A stretch of 64,000 nucleotides of DNA from Leptospira soteropolitanensis. GTDB taxonomy: Bacteria; Spirochaetota; Leptospiria; Leptospirales; Leptospiraceae. The stretch spans positions 1 to 64,000 of the forward strand of contig NZ_JAMQPN010000012.1 of NCBI RefSeq assembly GCF_026151655.1, given 5' to 3'. The notes below the pieces were generated by a model. That model was not told the DNA's origin. It searched no databases and saw only the letters and a list, made by a program, of their open reading frames with translations. Made by a program: the position numbers and the translations under genes. Shown here in pieces: positions 54,525 to 63,971 of the stretch (the stretch's first letter is position 1; every line of letters starts with the position of its first letter).

Positions 54525-55367
54525 TTATAATCCCGAGCTATCGGGAATGACCACTGGTTCATCCGAAGTGGGAGTCTCCGGTTTGACATCAGCAGGTGTG
54601 TATCCGTTATCATTTTGTGATGGTTTGGTTCGGTTATCCCATTCGGCAGGATTTGGTTTTTTGTTTCCTTCCACAGAGAACAACCAACCATCTTCTTTCG
54701 AGTTTTTTGTTCCTTGCTCGTGAGGATATGAATCGATAGGTCTAATTGTAATAGATACGTATTGAATGATTCTTTCGTCTTTGACGGGATCCAAATAAGA
54801 CAAGCTGTCATTACGCCATCTGTTTTTTGTGCGAGTTTCTCGGCGGAAACTTTTCATCACTAAATCAAGATCTTTGGAATACTTTGCAAACTGAGCCCTG
54901 GTCGTTTTTGCCTGAATTACATAGTACAATCCACCTTTTCTATGAAATAAAAAGCGATTGGAAACAAGTTGTTTTTGCTCTGTATAGTGTAACACAACAA
55001 AGACAGATTCATCAAATCCGGCTACTTCATTCTCCAACATTTTTTCACGAACCAACTTTAAGTCGGGATATTTTGTCAAAAACGTATCTACAGTTTCTTC
55101 AATAAACCGATCGATATCGTAATCTTTGGTGCGACGAGCTACATCAATTTGCAAAATAGCTTCCCGGTTCGTTTTGGATAACTGGATGCGAACCGTATCG
55201 GGATAACGCAAAACAGACTTTGCCCAACCCCTAGGATACTCAAACGCAAAACTTAAGGAATCTTCGATCCATGTTGCGGCATCCAATTGAGAAAGAGTAA
55301 GACATAATAAAACAAGTAGGCAAAGTCGCTTTTTCATACTTAGAATATCGGCCCCGAGTACCTTCAT
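54525..55367 (-). CDS. exported protein of unknown function
   Basis: A 280-residue protein with an export signal. From the ATG at 55337 (MKKRLCLLVL) the signal peptide runs to DAATW. The ATG at 55367 adds ten residues but overlaps the stop of the upstream gene in an ATGA; I keep it as the start because of this coupling, without being certain. The mature part begins with WIEDSLSFAFEYPRGW, then a beta/alpha domain resembling PsbP/DcrB-like lipoprotein folds (FLTKYPDLKLVREKMLENEVAGFDES). The C-terminal 90 residues are Pro/Asn-rich and low complexity. The hairpin at 54531-54546 overlaps its last codons. Confidence 0.7.
   Translation of the reverse strand: MKVLGADILSMKKRLCLLVLLCLTLSQLDAATWIEDSLSFAFEYPRGWAKSVLRYPDTVRIQLSKTNREAILQIDVARRTKDYDIDRFIEETVDTFLTKYPDLKLVREKMLENEVAGFDESVFVVLHYTEQKQLVSNRFLFHRKGGLYYVIQAKTTRAQFAKYSKDLDLVMKSFRRETRTKNRWRNDSLSYLDPVKDERIIQYVSITIRPIDSYPHEQGTKNSKEDGWLFSVEGNKKPNPAEWDNRTKPSQNDNGYTPADVKPETPTSDEPVVIPDSSGL
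54531..54546 (-). terminator. hairpin overlapping the stop of the exported-protein gene
   Basis: A perfect 6-bp TCCCGA/TCGGGA stem with a four-base loop spans codons just before the stop at 54525. There is no long T-run after it, so it is a weak terminator or a 3'-end structure. Confidence 0.3.
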
Positions 55368-56329
55368 AATTGATAGTCAGTGAGACCTTTTCGTAAATCT
55401 TGCTCTGGAAAAAATCCTAAATTTGCAAAGGATTGTTCATCGTAAATTGCCACCGACTCTAATAGTGGTTGGAGAGGGGAACCGTGAAAAGGTTTCCTCC
55501 TGATGAAGGAAATAAACCTAAACATCAATTCTACAATTTTACCCCAAACACCTCCTACAGGGATCGGGATTAAAAACTTTCCGATGATACCAAGCTCTTG
55601 AAAGGTTCGGATGACTTGGTTTACGGTAACAAATTCTGGATGAGAAAATACATAAACAGGTTGTGTTGATTTTCCGTTTAACGTTTGTTTTGTCCATAAA
55701 GCAAGTGCTTTTGATGCATCTTCGATATGTATCAAGGATTTTTTTCGATCGGATGAAATATAAGGATATATTTTTAGTTTGGCTAAAGATCGTAATTTTG
55801 AGATAAAACTTTTTGTACTTTTTCCGTAAATACTTGCCATGCGAAATACGGAATAAGCTTCACTTGAGTTTAATACAAAATCTTCGGCAAGTGCTTTCGT
55901 TTTTGCATAAATGGTTTTTCCCGTCCTTTCACTGCCAATTTCTAAACTGACTTCTTTAGATCCATAAACTGAAACAGAACTTACAAAACCAAAATGGGGA
56001 ATGTTTTTTGATTTTGCAAATTCTACGAGTAGTTTTGTGGAATTAACATTAATTTGGTGATAAAATTCTTCGGTAACTTTGATTCCGGAAACGACAGCAG
56101 CTAAATGAAGTATCAAATCCACAGACTCGGGAATCATAAAATCCTCTATTGAATTGATTTTTGTAAGATCCCTTTCATAAAACTTAAAGTTTTTATGAAA
56201 ACGAATGGAGTTTGGAAAGTTGGCATAACTTTTACCAATGGCAATGATTTTAAAATCATCAATCAAACTATACAAAAGCTTTTTTCCTAAGACGCCACTT
56301 CCTCCAGTAATTAGAATCGTTTTTGTCAT
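55364..56329 (-). CDS. NAD-dependent epimerase/dehydratase
   Basis: A 321-residue extended-SDR enzyme acting on a nucleotide sugar or related substrate. The cofactor motif is ITGGSGVLGKK near the N-terminus; LHLAAVVSG and the active-site Tyr/Lys pair in TIYAKTKALAE follow SSVSVYG. I place the start at the ATG at 56329, which overlaps the DUF445 stop in an ATGA; an ATG at 56353 is less likely. Middle gene of three coupled minus-strand genes. The substrate is unknown. Confidence 0.87.
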   Translation of the reverse strand: MTKTILITGGSGVLGKKLLYSLIDDFKIIAIGKSYANFPNSIRFHKNFKFYERDLTKINSIEDFMIPESVDLILHLAAVVSGIKVTEEFYHQINVNSTKLLVEFAKSKNIPHFGFVSSVSVYGSKEVSLEIGSERTGKTIYAKTKALAEDFVLNSSEAYSVFRMASIYGKSTKSFISKLRSLAKLKIYPYISSDRKKSLIHIEDASKALALWTKQTLNGKSTQPVYVFSHPEFVTVNQVIRTFQELGIIGKFLIPIPVGGVWGKIVELMFRFISFIRRKPFHGSPLQPLLESVAIYDEQSFANLGFFPEQDLRKGLTDYQL

Positions 56330-57546
56330 ACAATAAATACCATTTGAAACCAACCGACCATAGCACCCAGGACCGCACCAACTAAAATTAATAATAATTC
56401 ATCTTCTTGAAATGCAGATCTTAAAATGGATTCAAATTCTTTCGGGGGAAGGGCGGACATTCGGTCTCCCATCATGGTTTTAATTTCTAACGCTTCCCCT
56501 AAATATTCCTCTAAATGAAACGATTTTTCGACTGCATTGTCTGCCATCGCTACAGCGATCCTTTGTTTTGCGGTATCAAACTCTTCCATTTTTCCCGAAG
56601 CAAATAATGCTGGTTTTGCGAGGAAAGTAACGGAATCCACATGTGAGATAACTTCCTTACGGATAATACTGATTATATCTAAAGATGCTTTTCCAAAAAT
56701 AAGTTCCGATAGGATGTTTTTTGGAGTAAGAATTTTTTCGCTTACTAGTTTTGCATAAAGTCTGGAAACTTCGGATTGCCTTTTTAAAAATAAACCCTGG
56801 TAAGTAAAAATTCCTAAAAACTTTTTTGGTAAAAGAGGGCGAAAAATCATTTCTAATGCAAGATAATTGGTTAGATATCCAACGATTACACCTTGGATAG
56901 GAAGAGTCCACGCAAGTGGATAATAAATCATAAAAACCATTTGCACTAGACCAAGTAAAAATCCAAAATAAAAGCCAGACCTTTCAATGAAGCGAAACTC
57001 AGGAGCTCCCACTTCTTTAAAGAGTTCAACCACGAGGCCGACATTTTTACCGGAAAGTTTTTTTAACACTAGGGCTTTAACGTCAAATAAGGAATCGATA
57101 TCTTTTTGAAGTTTTCGAATCACTTTCCTGATGGTAACACCACTTTCTCTTTTTACCTTATGGTAAATTTCTTCCCGGACTACTTCAGGGATCATATCCC
57201 AGAGTTTCGGATCTAAAGCATCGGAAAACTCTCTCATCGTATAGCGAATGCTAGGCTCTAATGCCGGTAAAAAAACTAACTCCGCTTTTTTTGGGTCTAC
57301 TTTTAAAAAAACTTCTTTAATGTTGAGAAGCCGTTCCGTGATGACATCAACGGATTTACTCGCCATTTTATGAGCCTTTCTTGGAATGATTCCCTGCCAT
57401 CCAAAGTAGGGTGGAATTCCCACAAATTGGATGGGATAAAACGTCATCTTAAGGGCAAGCCAGTTGGTCACCCAGCCGACAAATCCATAGGTAAATGGAA
57501 TCATCAGGAGTTTCCACTGCTCAGATGTGATCCAATTCTCCCACAT
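56326..57546 (-). CDS. DUF445 family membrane protein
   Basis: A 406-residue membrane protein of the DUF445 (YheB/YjiN-like) family. It opens with FTYGFVGWVTNWLALKMTFYPIQFVG, whose NWLALKM(T/I)F.P motif recurs in the second half as GYLTNYLALEMIFRPL, so the protein is an internal duplication. Three to four membrane helices are visible, at the N-terminus, near 190-240 and at the C-terminus. Its function is unknown; family members have been linked to cell envelope and cell-division contexts. It is the first gene of the operon with the epimerase, starting at 57546. Confidence 0.85.
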   Translation of the reverse strand: MWENWITSEQWKLLMIPFTYGFVGWVTNWLALKMTFYPIQFVGIPPYFGWQGIIPRKAHKMASKSVDVITERLLNIKEVFLKVDPKKAELVFLPALEPSIRYTMREFSDALDPKLWDMIPEVVREEIYHKVKRESGVTIRKVIRKLQKDIDSLFDVKALVLKKLSGKNVGLVVELFKEVGAPEFRFIERSGFYFGFLLGLVQMVFMIYYPLAWTLPIQGVIVGYLTNYLALEMIFRPLLPKKFLGIFTYQGLFLKRQSEVSRLYAKLVSEKILTPKNILSELIFGKASLDIISIIRKEVISHVDSVTFLAKPALFASGKMEEFDTAKQRIAVAMADNAVEKSFHLEEYLGEALEIKTMMGDRMSALPPKEFESILRSAFQEDELLLILVGAVLGAMVGWFQMVFIV

Positions 57547-57665
57547 ATTTCGCTTTGAGTAAGCCCTAGAAGGGAAGTCTGGGGCAATCTAAATTCCTTT
57601 CGGATTTGTTTTTTCCCTCAATGGTCTTTGGGTTTCTTTTTTTTGCCGATACCCCTAAAAAAGAT

Positions 57666-57694
57666 TTGCTTTGTGTACGGAAACGAACTACAAA
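57666..57694 (+). promoter_or_regulatory. weak sigma70-like promoter candidate
   Basis: TTGCTT at 57666-57671 and TACAAA at 57689-57694 are 17 bases apart and lie about 95 bases upstream of the large lipoprotein gene. Both match the consensus only in part. The 240-base gap between the divergent DUF445 and lipoprotein genes must hold both promoters. Confidence 0.3.
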
Positions 57695-57787
57695 TGGTAC
57701 ACTTCGGCGACACTTAGGTATTTCTCGAAGTGCATTTGGAAAACAGTGGTTTTACCACAAAGCGAATTTTGATTAGAGGGTAGGTCT

Positions 57788-60700
57788 ATGCGCGTTCGAG
57801 GAATCTTTACTGTTCTCGTTCTCATCTCATTGGTTTTTGTCGGTTGTTCTCGGAAAAAGAAATCGATGCCGTTCTGGTTCCTTTTAGGGACTGGTGGTGC
57901 GGTGGCTGATTCAAAGACTGGTCTCGACACTCCTCCTGATTCGAATGGTGTTCCTCTTCCTACTCCTGGGGATTCTGTCGGAGTAACCGATCCAGATGAA
58001 GTTCCTGGCAATCAATCCGAACAAGAAGTGCCTAATCATGGCCCTGCTCGCGTAATCGGAACCATCGTTCCTGCAATTTCTGGTGTCCCCGCGAATGTTG
58101 TCTGTGGAAATCCCGGTGCTCCTGCCGCTCCTGGATGTGTCGATCTGACTTTAATTGCAGTTAGAGTCGAAGTTGCCAATGGAAATACAAATACTCTTGT
58201 CGCAACCACAAACGCGGGAGCTGATGGAAAATTCATTTTTGATTTAAGTGATCTTCCTAACAATAACTATAGAGTACTTATCAATACAGGATTTGGACTC
58301 AATTACACCTACCAAGATTTTTCCTATGTATTTGATCCTACCCAAAACCCATATACTTTAGTCAATGTAGGTAACCTTCTCGCCGAACGTTTGTATTACG
58401 GTCAAGGTCCGGCACAATTTGTGGGAGTGGTGACAAGTCCTGGATTTTCAGGTGGCGGTGTTGTCATACCTCCAGGTCCCATTGCAGGGATTACTGTATC
58501 TATTGTGGACGCGAATGGAAACACTGTCGCTACCGGAGTGACAAATGCAAACGGATCTTATGTAATTAATATCAACCCTTTACCTAACGGAAATTATACT
58601 GTGGTCTATTCAGGAGATTCTGTAGAAGTATCAGGGCAACCTTTTGCCAATACTTCAGAATTTATCCATTTTACCTTTCCTGGAACCAATCCAAATACAG
58701 TGGCTGTTGTTGACTTGGGAGAAACGAGTCTCCCTTGGATGGCAGCGACAGAGAGTGACCTCCATTTAACAGGAAACATACTGAACGGTGCAATTGCTTC
58801 AGATTCTACATCTGTCTTTACCATAAAATTAAAGAATGAACAAGGCGCTATTTTACAAACGGCACAAATTACGGGTAATGGAAGCTTTATTATCGAAGGA
58901 AGTTATCTTTCAAACGGTGTATATTATTTAGAAGTATCCAATCCTGTATTTTATTCTGCTTCTCGATCGTTTTTGTTTACTGCATCGCCAACAGGCGGAA
59001 CGAAAAACGTAAGTTTAACAGATCCGATTTTCATGGTGGCAAAACCTTCTTTTGTCACTGGGTTTGTCAAAGATGCCAACGGAGACCAAGTGGCGGGTGC
59101 TGTGATCAATGTAAGGCCATCGACAAACCAAGCACCTTCCCGCATCCTTTATTTGAAAGATGATCCAATTTTAGGAAATGCGATCAAACTTTGGATTGTA
59201 GAAGCCTTGAGTGCAGTTGCAGGAACTAATTGTTCTTTAAACCAAACGGGTTCTATTTGTGCCTGCGCTGTGAATCCAACGGCTTCCTGTTTGGTGTCAG
59301 CGCAAGGTTCTGGACCTTGGGCTTACCAAACTTATGGAAATAAACTTTATGAAGTCAATCCAAGTACCAAAGAAGTATCTTTTCTGGGAGCAAGTGGGCT
59401 TTGGGCTTATTACATTTCTGCTCCTGGATTTGAAAACTACTGTGGTTCACAATCCGCTCCTTGTTCATCAAATCCTTTACAAATTAGTTTGAATGGTAAC
59501 AACTATAATGCGGGAACGATCTCACTTACATCCATAGCGGCACGTTCCCAAATTGCTGGAACGATCTCGGTTCGTGATACGGCACCAACAACCAATTCCA
59601 TTCATACAAACCAGTCCGGACTTTTTGTGGTTCTTTTGGGAAATACTTCGGCAGATGGTACTACCTTGGCCCATATCACAACAACTTCCAGTGGGCAGTT
59701 TAGTTTTGGTGGAAGTTCTTATGTAGTTTCTTTACCAACGATCCTTCCTCCTCCGTTTACGAACGATGAAGCTGGTCGCGTGGGATATGCATTGTATCAA
59801 TTGGGTTCTGGTCTTGCGACTACCTTATCGCAAACACCAAACGTAGCTCGTAACAATGATAGTTCTGCTTCTGTAGATATCATTAATGGAAACGAATACA
59901 ATTTCCGCCAAAGTTCTTATCAAATGATTGTTGTGGATCGTGTGGCTCCATCTTACCAAACAAGTTATTTATCATCCACCAGTTTGCGAGTTGATACATC
60001 TTCTGTAGCCACAAACCAATATGCTTCTTCCCCTGTTTTATATAATGTAAACGGAGTTGTGATGCATAGCCCAAGGGCCACAGTTACGGGTGTGGTGACG
60101 GATGCTGTGTCCACTCAGAACGTGAGTGGTGCTACGGTGACTCTTGGACGTCTTGTGGGGGGAAATTTTTCTGCTGATGTCCACAGAGACTGCTCGGGTG
60201 GTTTTGATTCGCCAAACTGTTCTGTTTCTTCCACAAGAACATCTGGTTCAGACCAATTAGTTGGATCTGTTACTTCACAATCAAACGGAAGTTATAGTTT
60301 CCCATTCCTTTCCCCTGGTTCTTATCAACTTCGTGTGGAAAAAAATGGAATTACCACTTACTTCCCTGTAGAAGTGGGAACTGGTGGTGGGACGGTTGTG
60401 GTCAATACTCCAGTGATTACCAATGACGGTCGTGGTCATTTAACAGGATCAGTGCGAACTCCGGGAGGATTTTCTTTCCTTGGAACTTATTCTTTAGAGA
60501 TTGTGGATCCAAATGGTGGTGTTTTACGTCCATCAGCAGGAGTCCAACCTGCGTCGATTGCAACAGGATCCACTGTATTCTCTAATGCAAGTCAATACAC
60601 AATATTTAACATCAATGCAGGTCGTTGGAAAGTTCGTTTTGTTTCGGCCGGGTACCAAACTGTGGAAGGTATTGTGGATATCCAAGCTGATGTCACCACA

Positions 60701-61516
60701 AACTTCGACATCATAACTTTTGTTCCTGGCAGTCAAACCAGTGGATCTATCTCTGGACGTACCTTGTCAGCTCTTTATAATACTGGAGTTTGTAACCTAA
60801 CGGCACGCATTCGACCTGGCGTAAATGTAAAATCAGGGGCTTATGCGATCGACGCCAATGGTGTGACAATCCCAAGTGTAAAAACGGCAACTGACGGATC
60901 TTATGTGATCCCTTCGGTTCCTCCTGGAAACTACACTTTAGAAGTATCTGGTTCTGGAAAAAGGGGAGATTGTACTTCCGTTTCCGAAAATTATGCAACA
61001 ACCTACAGGACGGTGGTTTCTGCCGGTTCAGAAACACCTGCAAACCAAAACATTCTAGTCACACCAATTCTTGCAGATAATGAAATTCGAATTGTGCTTT
61101 CTTGGGGGGCTAAACCACGGGATTTGGATTCCCATTTGCAATATGGAAATGCGGCGAATGACAGAATTGTTTGGAATAATAAAACTCCTCTTGGTTCTGG
61201 AAATGGTAGCTTAGATTATGATATCACTACTGGATATGGTCCAGAAACTATCACCGTGCAGGGATCGATTTGGAATAAACCTAACCGTTATTACAGTATC
61301 TATAATTGGTCTGGTGAAGCACTTATGGGAATCTCAGGAGCCAATGTGCGGATCTTCAAGGGAAGTGTAGGAGAAGTGAGAAACTATTCCATTGCGCCAA
61401 ACCATTCGAATCGCTGGTGGAAAATCTTCTGTATCGCACAAGATAAATCCATATCGGATGTGGGAACTCCTGGTTGCAGTGCTTCCAATTTTATAGAAAG
61501 ATCAATGTATTATTAG
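57788..61516 (+). CDS. large lipoprotein of carboxypeptidase-regulatory-like domains
   Basis: A 1242-residue lipoprotein with the lipobox LVFVGC (Cys20) and a Pro/Asp-rich linker up to about residue 80. The body is a series of beta-sandwich domains of the carboxypeptidase regulatory-like/SdrD B-like kind, marked by V.G.V....G..V.GA.V.....G....T...G.Y.....P.G.Y.......G. Examples are near residues 95, 225, 430, 770 and 1040. The C-terminal domain begins ADNEIRIVLSWGAKPRDLDSHL, resembling the YfaP/DUF2135 group. Cys pairs suggest disulphides. It is probably a surface protein for binding carbohydrate or host/matrix ligands. The AGGGTAGG ribosome site is strong. Confidence 0.82.
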   Translation: MRVRGIFTVLVLISLVFVGCSRKKKSMPFWFLLGTGGAVADSKTGLDTPPDSNGVPLPTPGDSVGVTDPDEVPGNQSEQEVPNHGPARVIGTIVPAISGVPANVVCGNPGAPAAPGCVDLTLIAVRVEVANGNTNTLVATTNAGADGKFIFDLSDLPNNNYRVLINTGFGLNYTYQDFSYVFDPTQNPYTLVNVGNLLAERLYYGQGPAQFVGVVTSPGFSGGGVVIPPGPIAGITVSIVDANGNTVATGVTNANGSYVININPLPNGNYTVVYSGDSVEVSGQPFANTSEFIHFTFPGTNPNTVAVVDLGETSLPWMAATESDLHLTGNILNGAIASDSTSVFTIKLKNEQGAILQTAQITGNGSFIIEGSYLSNGVYYLEVSNPVFYSASRSFLFTASPTGGTKNVSLTDPIFMVAKPSFVTGFVKDANGDQVAGAVINVRPSTNQAPSRILYLKDDPILGNAIKLWIVEALSAVAGTNCSLNQTGSICACAVNPTASCLVSAQGSGPWAYQTYGNKLYEVNPSTKEVSFLGASGLWAYYISAPGFENYCGSQSAPCSSNPLQISLNGNNYNAGTISLTSIAARSQIAGTISVRDTAPTTNSIHTNQSGLFVVLLGNTSADGTTLAHITTTSSGQFSFGGSSYVVSLPTILPPPFTNDEAGRVGYALYQLGSGLATTLSQTPNVARNNDSSASVDIINGNEYNFRQSSYQMIVVDRVAPSYQTSYLSSTSLRVDTSSVATNQYASSPVLYNVNGVVMHSPRATVTGVVTDAVSTQNVSGATVTLGRLVGGNFSADVHRDCSGGFDSPNCSVSSTRTSGSDQLVGSVTSQSNGSYSFPFLSPGSYQLRVEKNGITTYFPVEVGTGGGTVVVNTPVITNDGRGHLTGSVRTPGGFSFLGTYSLEIVDPNGGVLRPSAGVQPASIATGSTVFSNASQYTIFNINAGRWKVRFVSAGYQTVEGIVDIQADVTTNFDIITFVPGSQTSGSISGRTLSALYNTGVCNLTARIRPGVNVKSGAYAIDANGVTIPSVKTATDGSYVIPSVPPGNYTLEVSGSGKRGDCTSVSENYATTYRTVVSAGSETPANQNILVTPILADNEIRIVLSWGAKPRDLDSHLQYGNAANDRIVWNNKTPLGSGNGSLDYDITTGYGPETITVQGSIWNKPNRYYSIYNWSGEALMGISGANVRIFKGSVGEVRNYSIAPNHSNRWWKIFCIAQDKSISDVGTPGCSASNFIERSMYY

Positions 61517-61530
61517 TAGATAGTTTTTTT

Positions 61531-61563
61531 GAAACGGCCCACATGCATTGCGGATGCCGTTTC
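61531..61563. terminator. hairpin between convergent genes at 61.5 kb
   Basis: A perfect 8-bp stem (61531-61538 with 61556-61563) with a 17-base loop that can pair further. It is preceded by seven T on the plus strand and lies between the lipoprotein gene and the ABC ATPase gene, which converge. For minus-strand transcripts the stem is followed by A rather than T. It may serve as a shared stop signal. Confidence 0.45.
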
Positions 61564-61595
61564 CAATTTCTTTACCTATTTTAATCTAGGAAAAT

Positions 61596-62378
61596 TTAGG
61601 AAAGGATAGTAACGGAATACTGTCCTTTTTTTTCATTCACTTGTAAGTCTAAGTCATAGAGATTCGATAGATTCTTATCGGTTAACACTTCTTTTTTGTT
61701 CCCAAAACTGATAACGTTTCCTTCTTTTAATAAGAGTATTTTAGAAAAGTCTTCGGGGATCTCTTCGATTCTATGTGTGATGAGAATTCTTGTCATTTTC
61801 GGATTTGACATTTTTAATTGAGATAAAGATTTTCCAAAATCCGTTCTCGCTGTAATATCTAATGCAGCTGTGGGTTCATCCAAAACTAAAATTTCTTTTC
61901 CCACACCGAAAGCTCGTAATAATAGAACCTTCATTTTTTCGCCGGAAGAGAGAGTAGAGTATATTTGATTTTTTTTGTGATTGAGGCCAATGGAATCTAA
62001 CAGAGATTCTGCGATTTTTTCTTGTTCTATTGTTGGTTCTTTATAGAGACCAAGAGTTCCGATGATTCCAGTCAAAACCATTTCAAATGTGGAAAGTCTT
62101 TGTAGTAGGGTTTCTTGGTGGCCGGGTTGCACCATTCCAATTCGATTTTGTAAAGGTGCCATCGGAGTTTCCCCGTAGGTTTCGCCAAATGCAGAAATAG
62201 ATCCTGTTGTGGGCCAAGAATAACCAAATAGTAAATTGATTAGGGTTGTTTTCCCCGCTCCATTTCTTCCAATGATGGCAAGAGAATCACCTTGGTTTAA
62301 AGAAAAATGAACTTGGTCTAAAATCTTTTTGTCGGTTCTTACAAACGAAACGGAATCAAAACGAATTACTTCACTCAT
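61596..62378 (-). CDS. ABC transporter ATP-binding protein
   Basis: A 260-residue ABC ATPase. Walker A is IGRNGAGKTT, the signature LSSGEKMKVLLLRAF and Walker B ILVLDEPTAALD, with an ITHR H-loop following. It resembles ModF/YlmA-type ATPases that occur without an adjacent permease. No membrane partner gene is nearby in the window, so either the partner lies elsewhere or it is a soluble regulator. Its start overlaps the stop of the HATPase-HDOD gene by eight bases. Confidence 0.88.
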   Translation of the reverse strand: MSEVIRFDSVSFVRTDKKILDQVHFSLNQGDSLAIIGRNGAGKTTLINLLFGYSWPTTGSISAFGETYGETPMAPLQNRIGMVQPGHQETLLQRLSTFEMVLTGIIGTLGLYKEPTIEQEKIAESLLDSIGLNHKKNQIYSTLSSGEKMKVLLLRAFGVGKEILVLDEPTAALDITARTDFGKSLSQLKMSNPKMTRILITHRIEEIPEDFSKILLLKEGNVISFGNKKEVLTDKNLSNLYDLDLQVNEKKGQYSVTILS

Positions 62379-63864
62379 TTGATTTTTTAAATAGAAGTTC
62401 GATTTTATTCACGGCAGCAGAGAATACATCGATGTTATCTAAATTAAATTTTGCGAGTAGGATTTTGTCAATGGCATAAAACCCTTTTTTCTGCTCATGA
62501 TAATCGGCCATCATATTTGCCATATATATGACTTCGACTAAATCACGTAATTCTGCTGGAGCTAAAAATGGTTTGTGATGGTATTCGATGGCAACACGTA
62601 GGTCGAGAGGGAATTCCCATTTTTCGGCAAGAAGGGCACCTAGCTGTGGGTGGCTAAGTCCAATGGCCATCTCTTCTAGTAGAGTTGAGTTTCCTGAATC
62701 AACGCCTCTTTGGTAGGTCTCAATTTTTTTGAAAAAGGCCCGATCCACTGATAGTAAGAGGAATTTTCCTATATCGTGTAACAAAGCACTTACGGCAATG
62801 ATATCTGCAATTTTGTTTGTATGATTGTTTTCTGTGGCCAAATAACGTGCGTAATAACTGCACCTGCTGGAATGGTCCCAAACATCCATCATCTTTCCAT
62901 ATTGGCCATCCATGATTTTACGGACTCCGGAAACATAGAGAAGATTTCGTAAGTTCTTGAGGCCAACCACTTTGACTGCTTGTAAGATAGAACTGACTTG
63001 GCTACGGTTTGCAAAAAATGCGGAATTGGAAAGTTTTAGTAAATCTGCAGAAAGTGCAGGATTTTTTTCTATTTCCTGAGATATCATATGTAAGTCAGAA
63101 TCAGGGTTGTTGCAAAGTTGGATGATTTTTGTAAGAGAATGCGGTAATGGAGGTAATCCATCAATTTCGTTTAGAAGTTTTGTTTTTAGGTCTGTTTGGA
63201 TTTCTACAGGAGTTGTGACTTCTGGAACAGATAGAGTAGCGCGTGTTATTTTGTCATTGGTGAAAATTTTGAATTTTTCCGAGCCAATCCCTGAATTTTT
63301 TAATAGGAGTTGAATCAGTACTAATCCTAAACCTGCGGATTCTGTGCTGTCTGAAACATCAGTAAAAGCATCAGAAAGGTCATTATAATTCTTTGCCACT
63401 TCGATTCTTCGGTTAACTCGTGCTAATTCCTCTTTGGTGATAGGAGCGTTGTTTTCCACAGCAAAGTGAATGGATTTCCCCTCGACTTTCATGAGTAGGC
63501 TAATGTAGTAATTTCCTCCATCTAACCGACTCAATTGTTCATTCCATTTCATGATGATATTTTCTTGGAATCGGGACATACCTTTGGCATAATCACTAGC
63601 ATTTTGGATGTCCAAATTTTCTCGAGTGAAGTAGTCGCGTTTTGCATTTGCCTTGTTGGCGTTCATGAGGAGTTCTTTGAGGACTGTGAAGATGACTTCT
63701 ACTAAATAAAGTTTATCCATATACCCCATTACATGGACAAGTAATGCGTATATCTCCTGATTTTGTTCTTCTGTAACAAAGTAAAAGTTAATTCTGGATT
63801 CTTTTGAGGTCTCTAATTGAGAGATAATATCTTGAAAATTCACTAACGTCTTTTCCCGTAACAC
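62371..63864 (-). CDS. HATPase-like and HDOD domain signalling protein
   Basis: A 497-residue soluble protein with an unusual order of domains. The N-terminal half (about 50-230) is an ATPase-like domain of the histidine kinase/anti-sigma type: KELLMNANKANAKRD resembles the N box, VENNAPIT the G1 region and AGLGLVLIQLLLKNSG the G2 box. The C-terminal half (about 240-490) is an HDOD domain, with GLPPLPHSLTKIIQLCNN and the HD pair in LLHDIGKFLLL. The first in-frame codon is a GTG at 63864; a GTG at 63843 with GGGAAAAG upstream is also possible. It probably links a second-messenger or phosphorelay signal to output. It is coupled to the ABC ATPase gene. Confidence 0.82.
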   Translation of the reverse strand: MLREKTLVNFQDIISQLETSKESRINFYFVTEEQNQEIYALLVHVMGYMDKLYLVEVIFTVLKELLMNANKANAKRDYFTRENLDIQNASDYAKGMSRFQENIIMKWNEQLSRLDGGNYYISLLMKVEGKSIHFAVENNAPITKEELARVNRRIEVAKNYNDLSDAFTDVSDSTESAGLGLVLIQLLLKNSGIGSEKFKIFTNDKITRATLSVPEVTTPVEIQTDLKTKLLNEIDGLPPLPHSLTKIIQLCNNPDSDLHMISQEIEKNPALSADLLKLSNSAFFANRSQVSSILQAVKVVGLKNLRNLLYVSGVRKIMDGQYGKMMDVWDHSSRCSYYARYLATENNHTNKIADIIAVSALLHDIGKFLLLSVDRAFFKKIETYQRGVDSGNSTLLEEMAIGLSHPQLGALLAEKWEFPLDLRVAIEYHHKPFLAPAELRDLVEVIYMANMMADYHEQKKGFYAIDKILLAKFNLDNIDVFSAAVNKIELLFKKSNE

Positions 63865-63971
63865 TCTTATATTTTAATTTCTTTTGGACGCAATAGATAT
63901 TTTTTTCCCATCCGATTTCTATTTTGTCCCAGGGGACTTGTATAGTGATGATAACAGTGGAGGAAATCACT

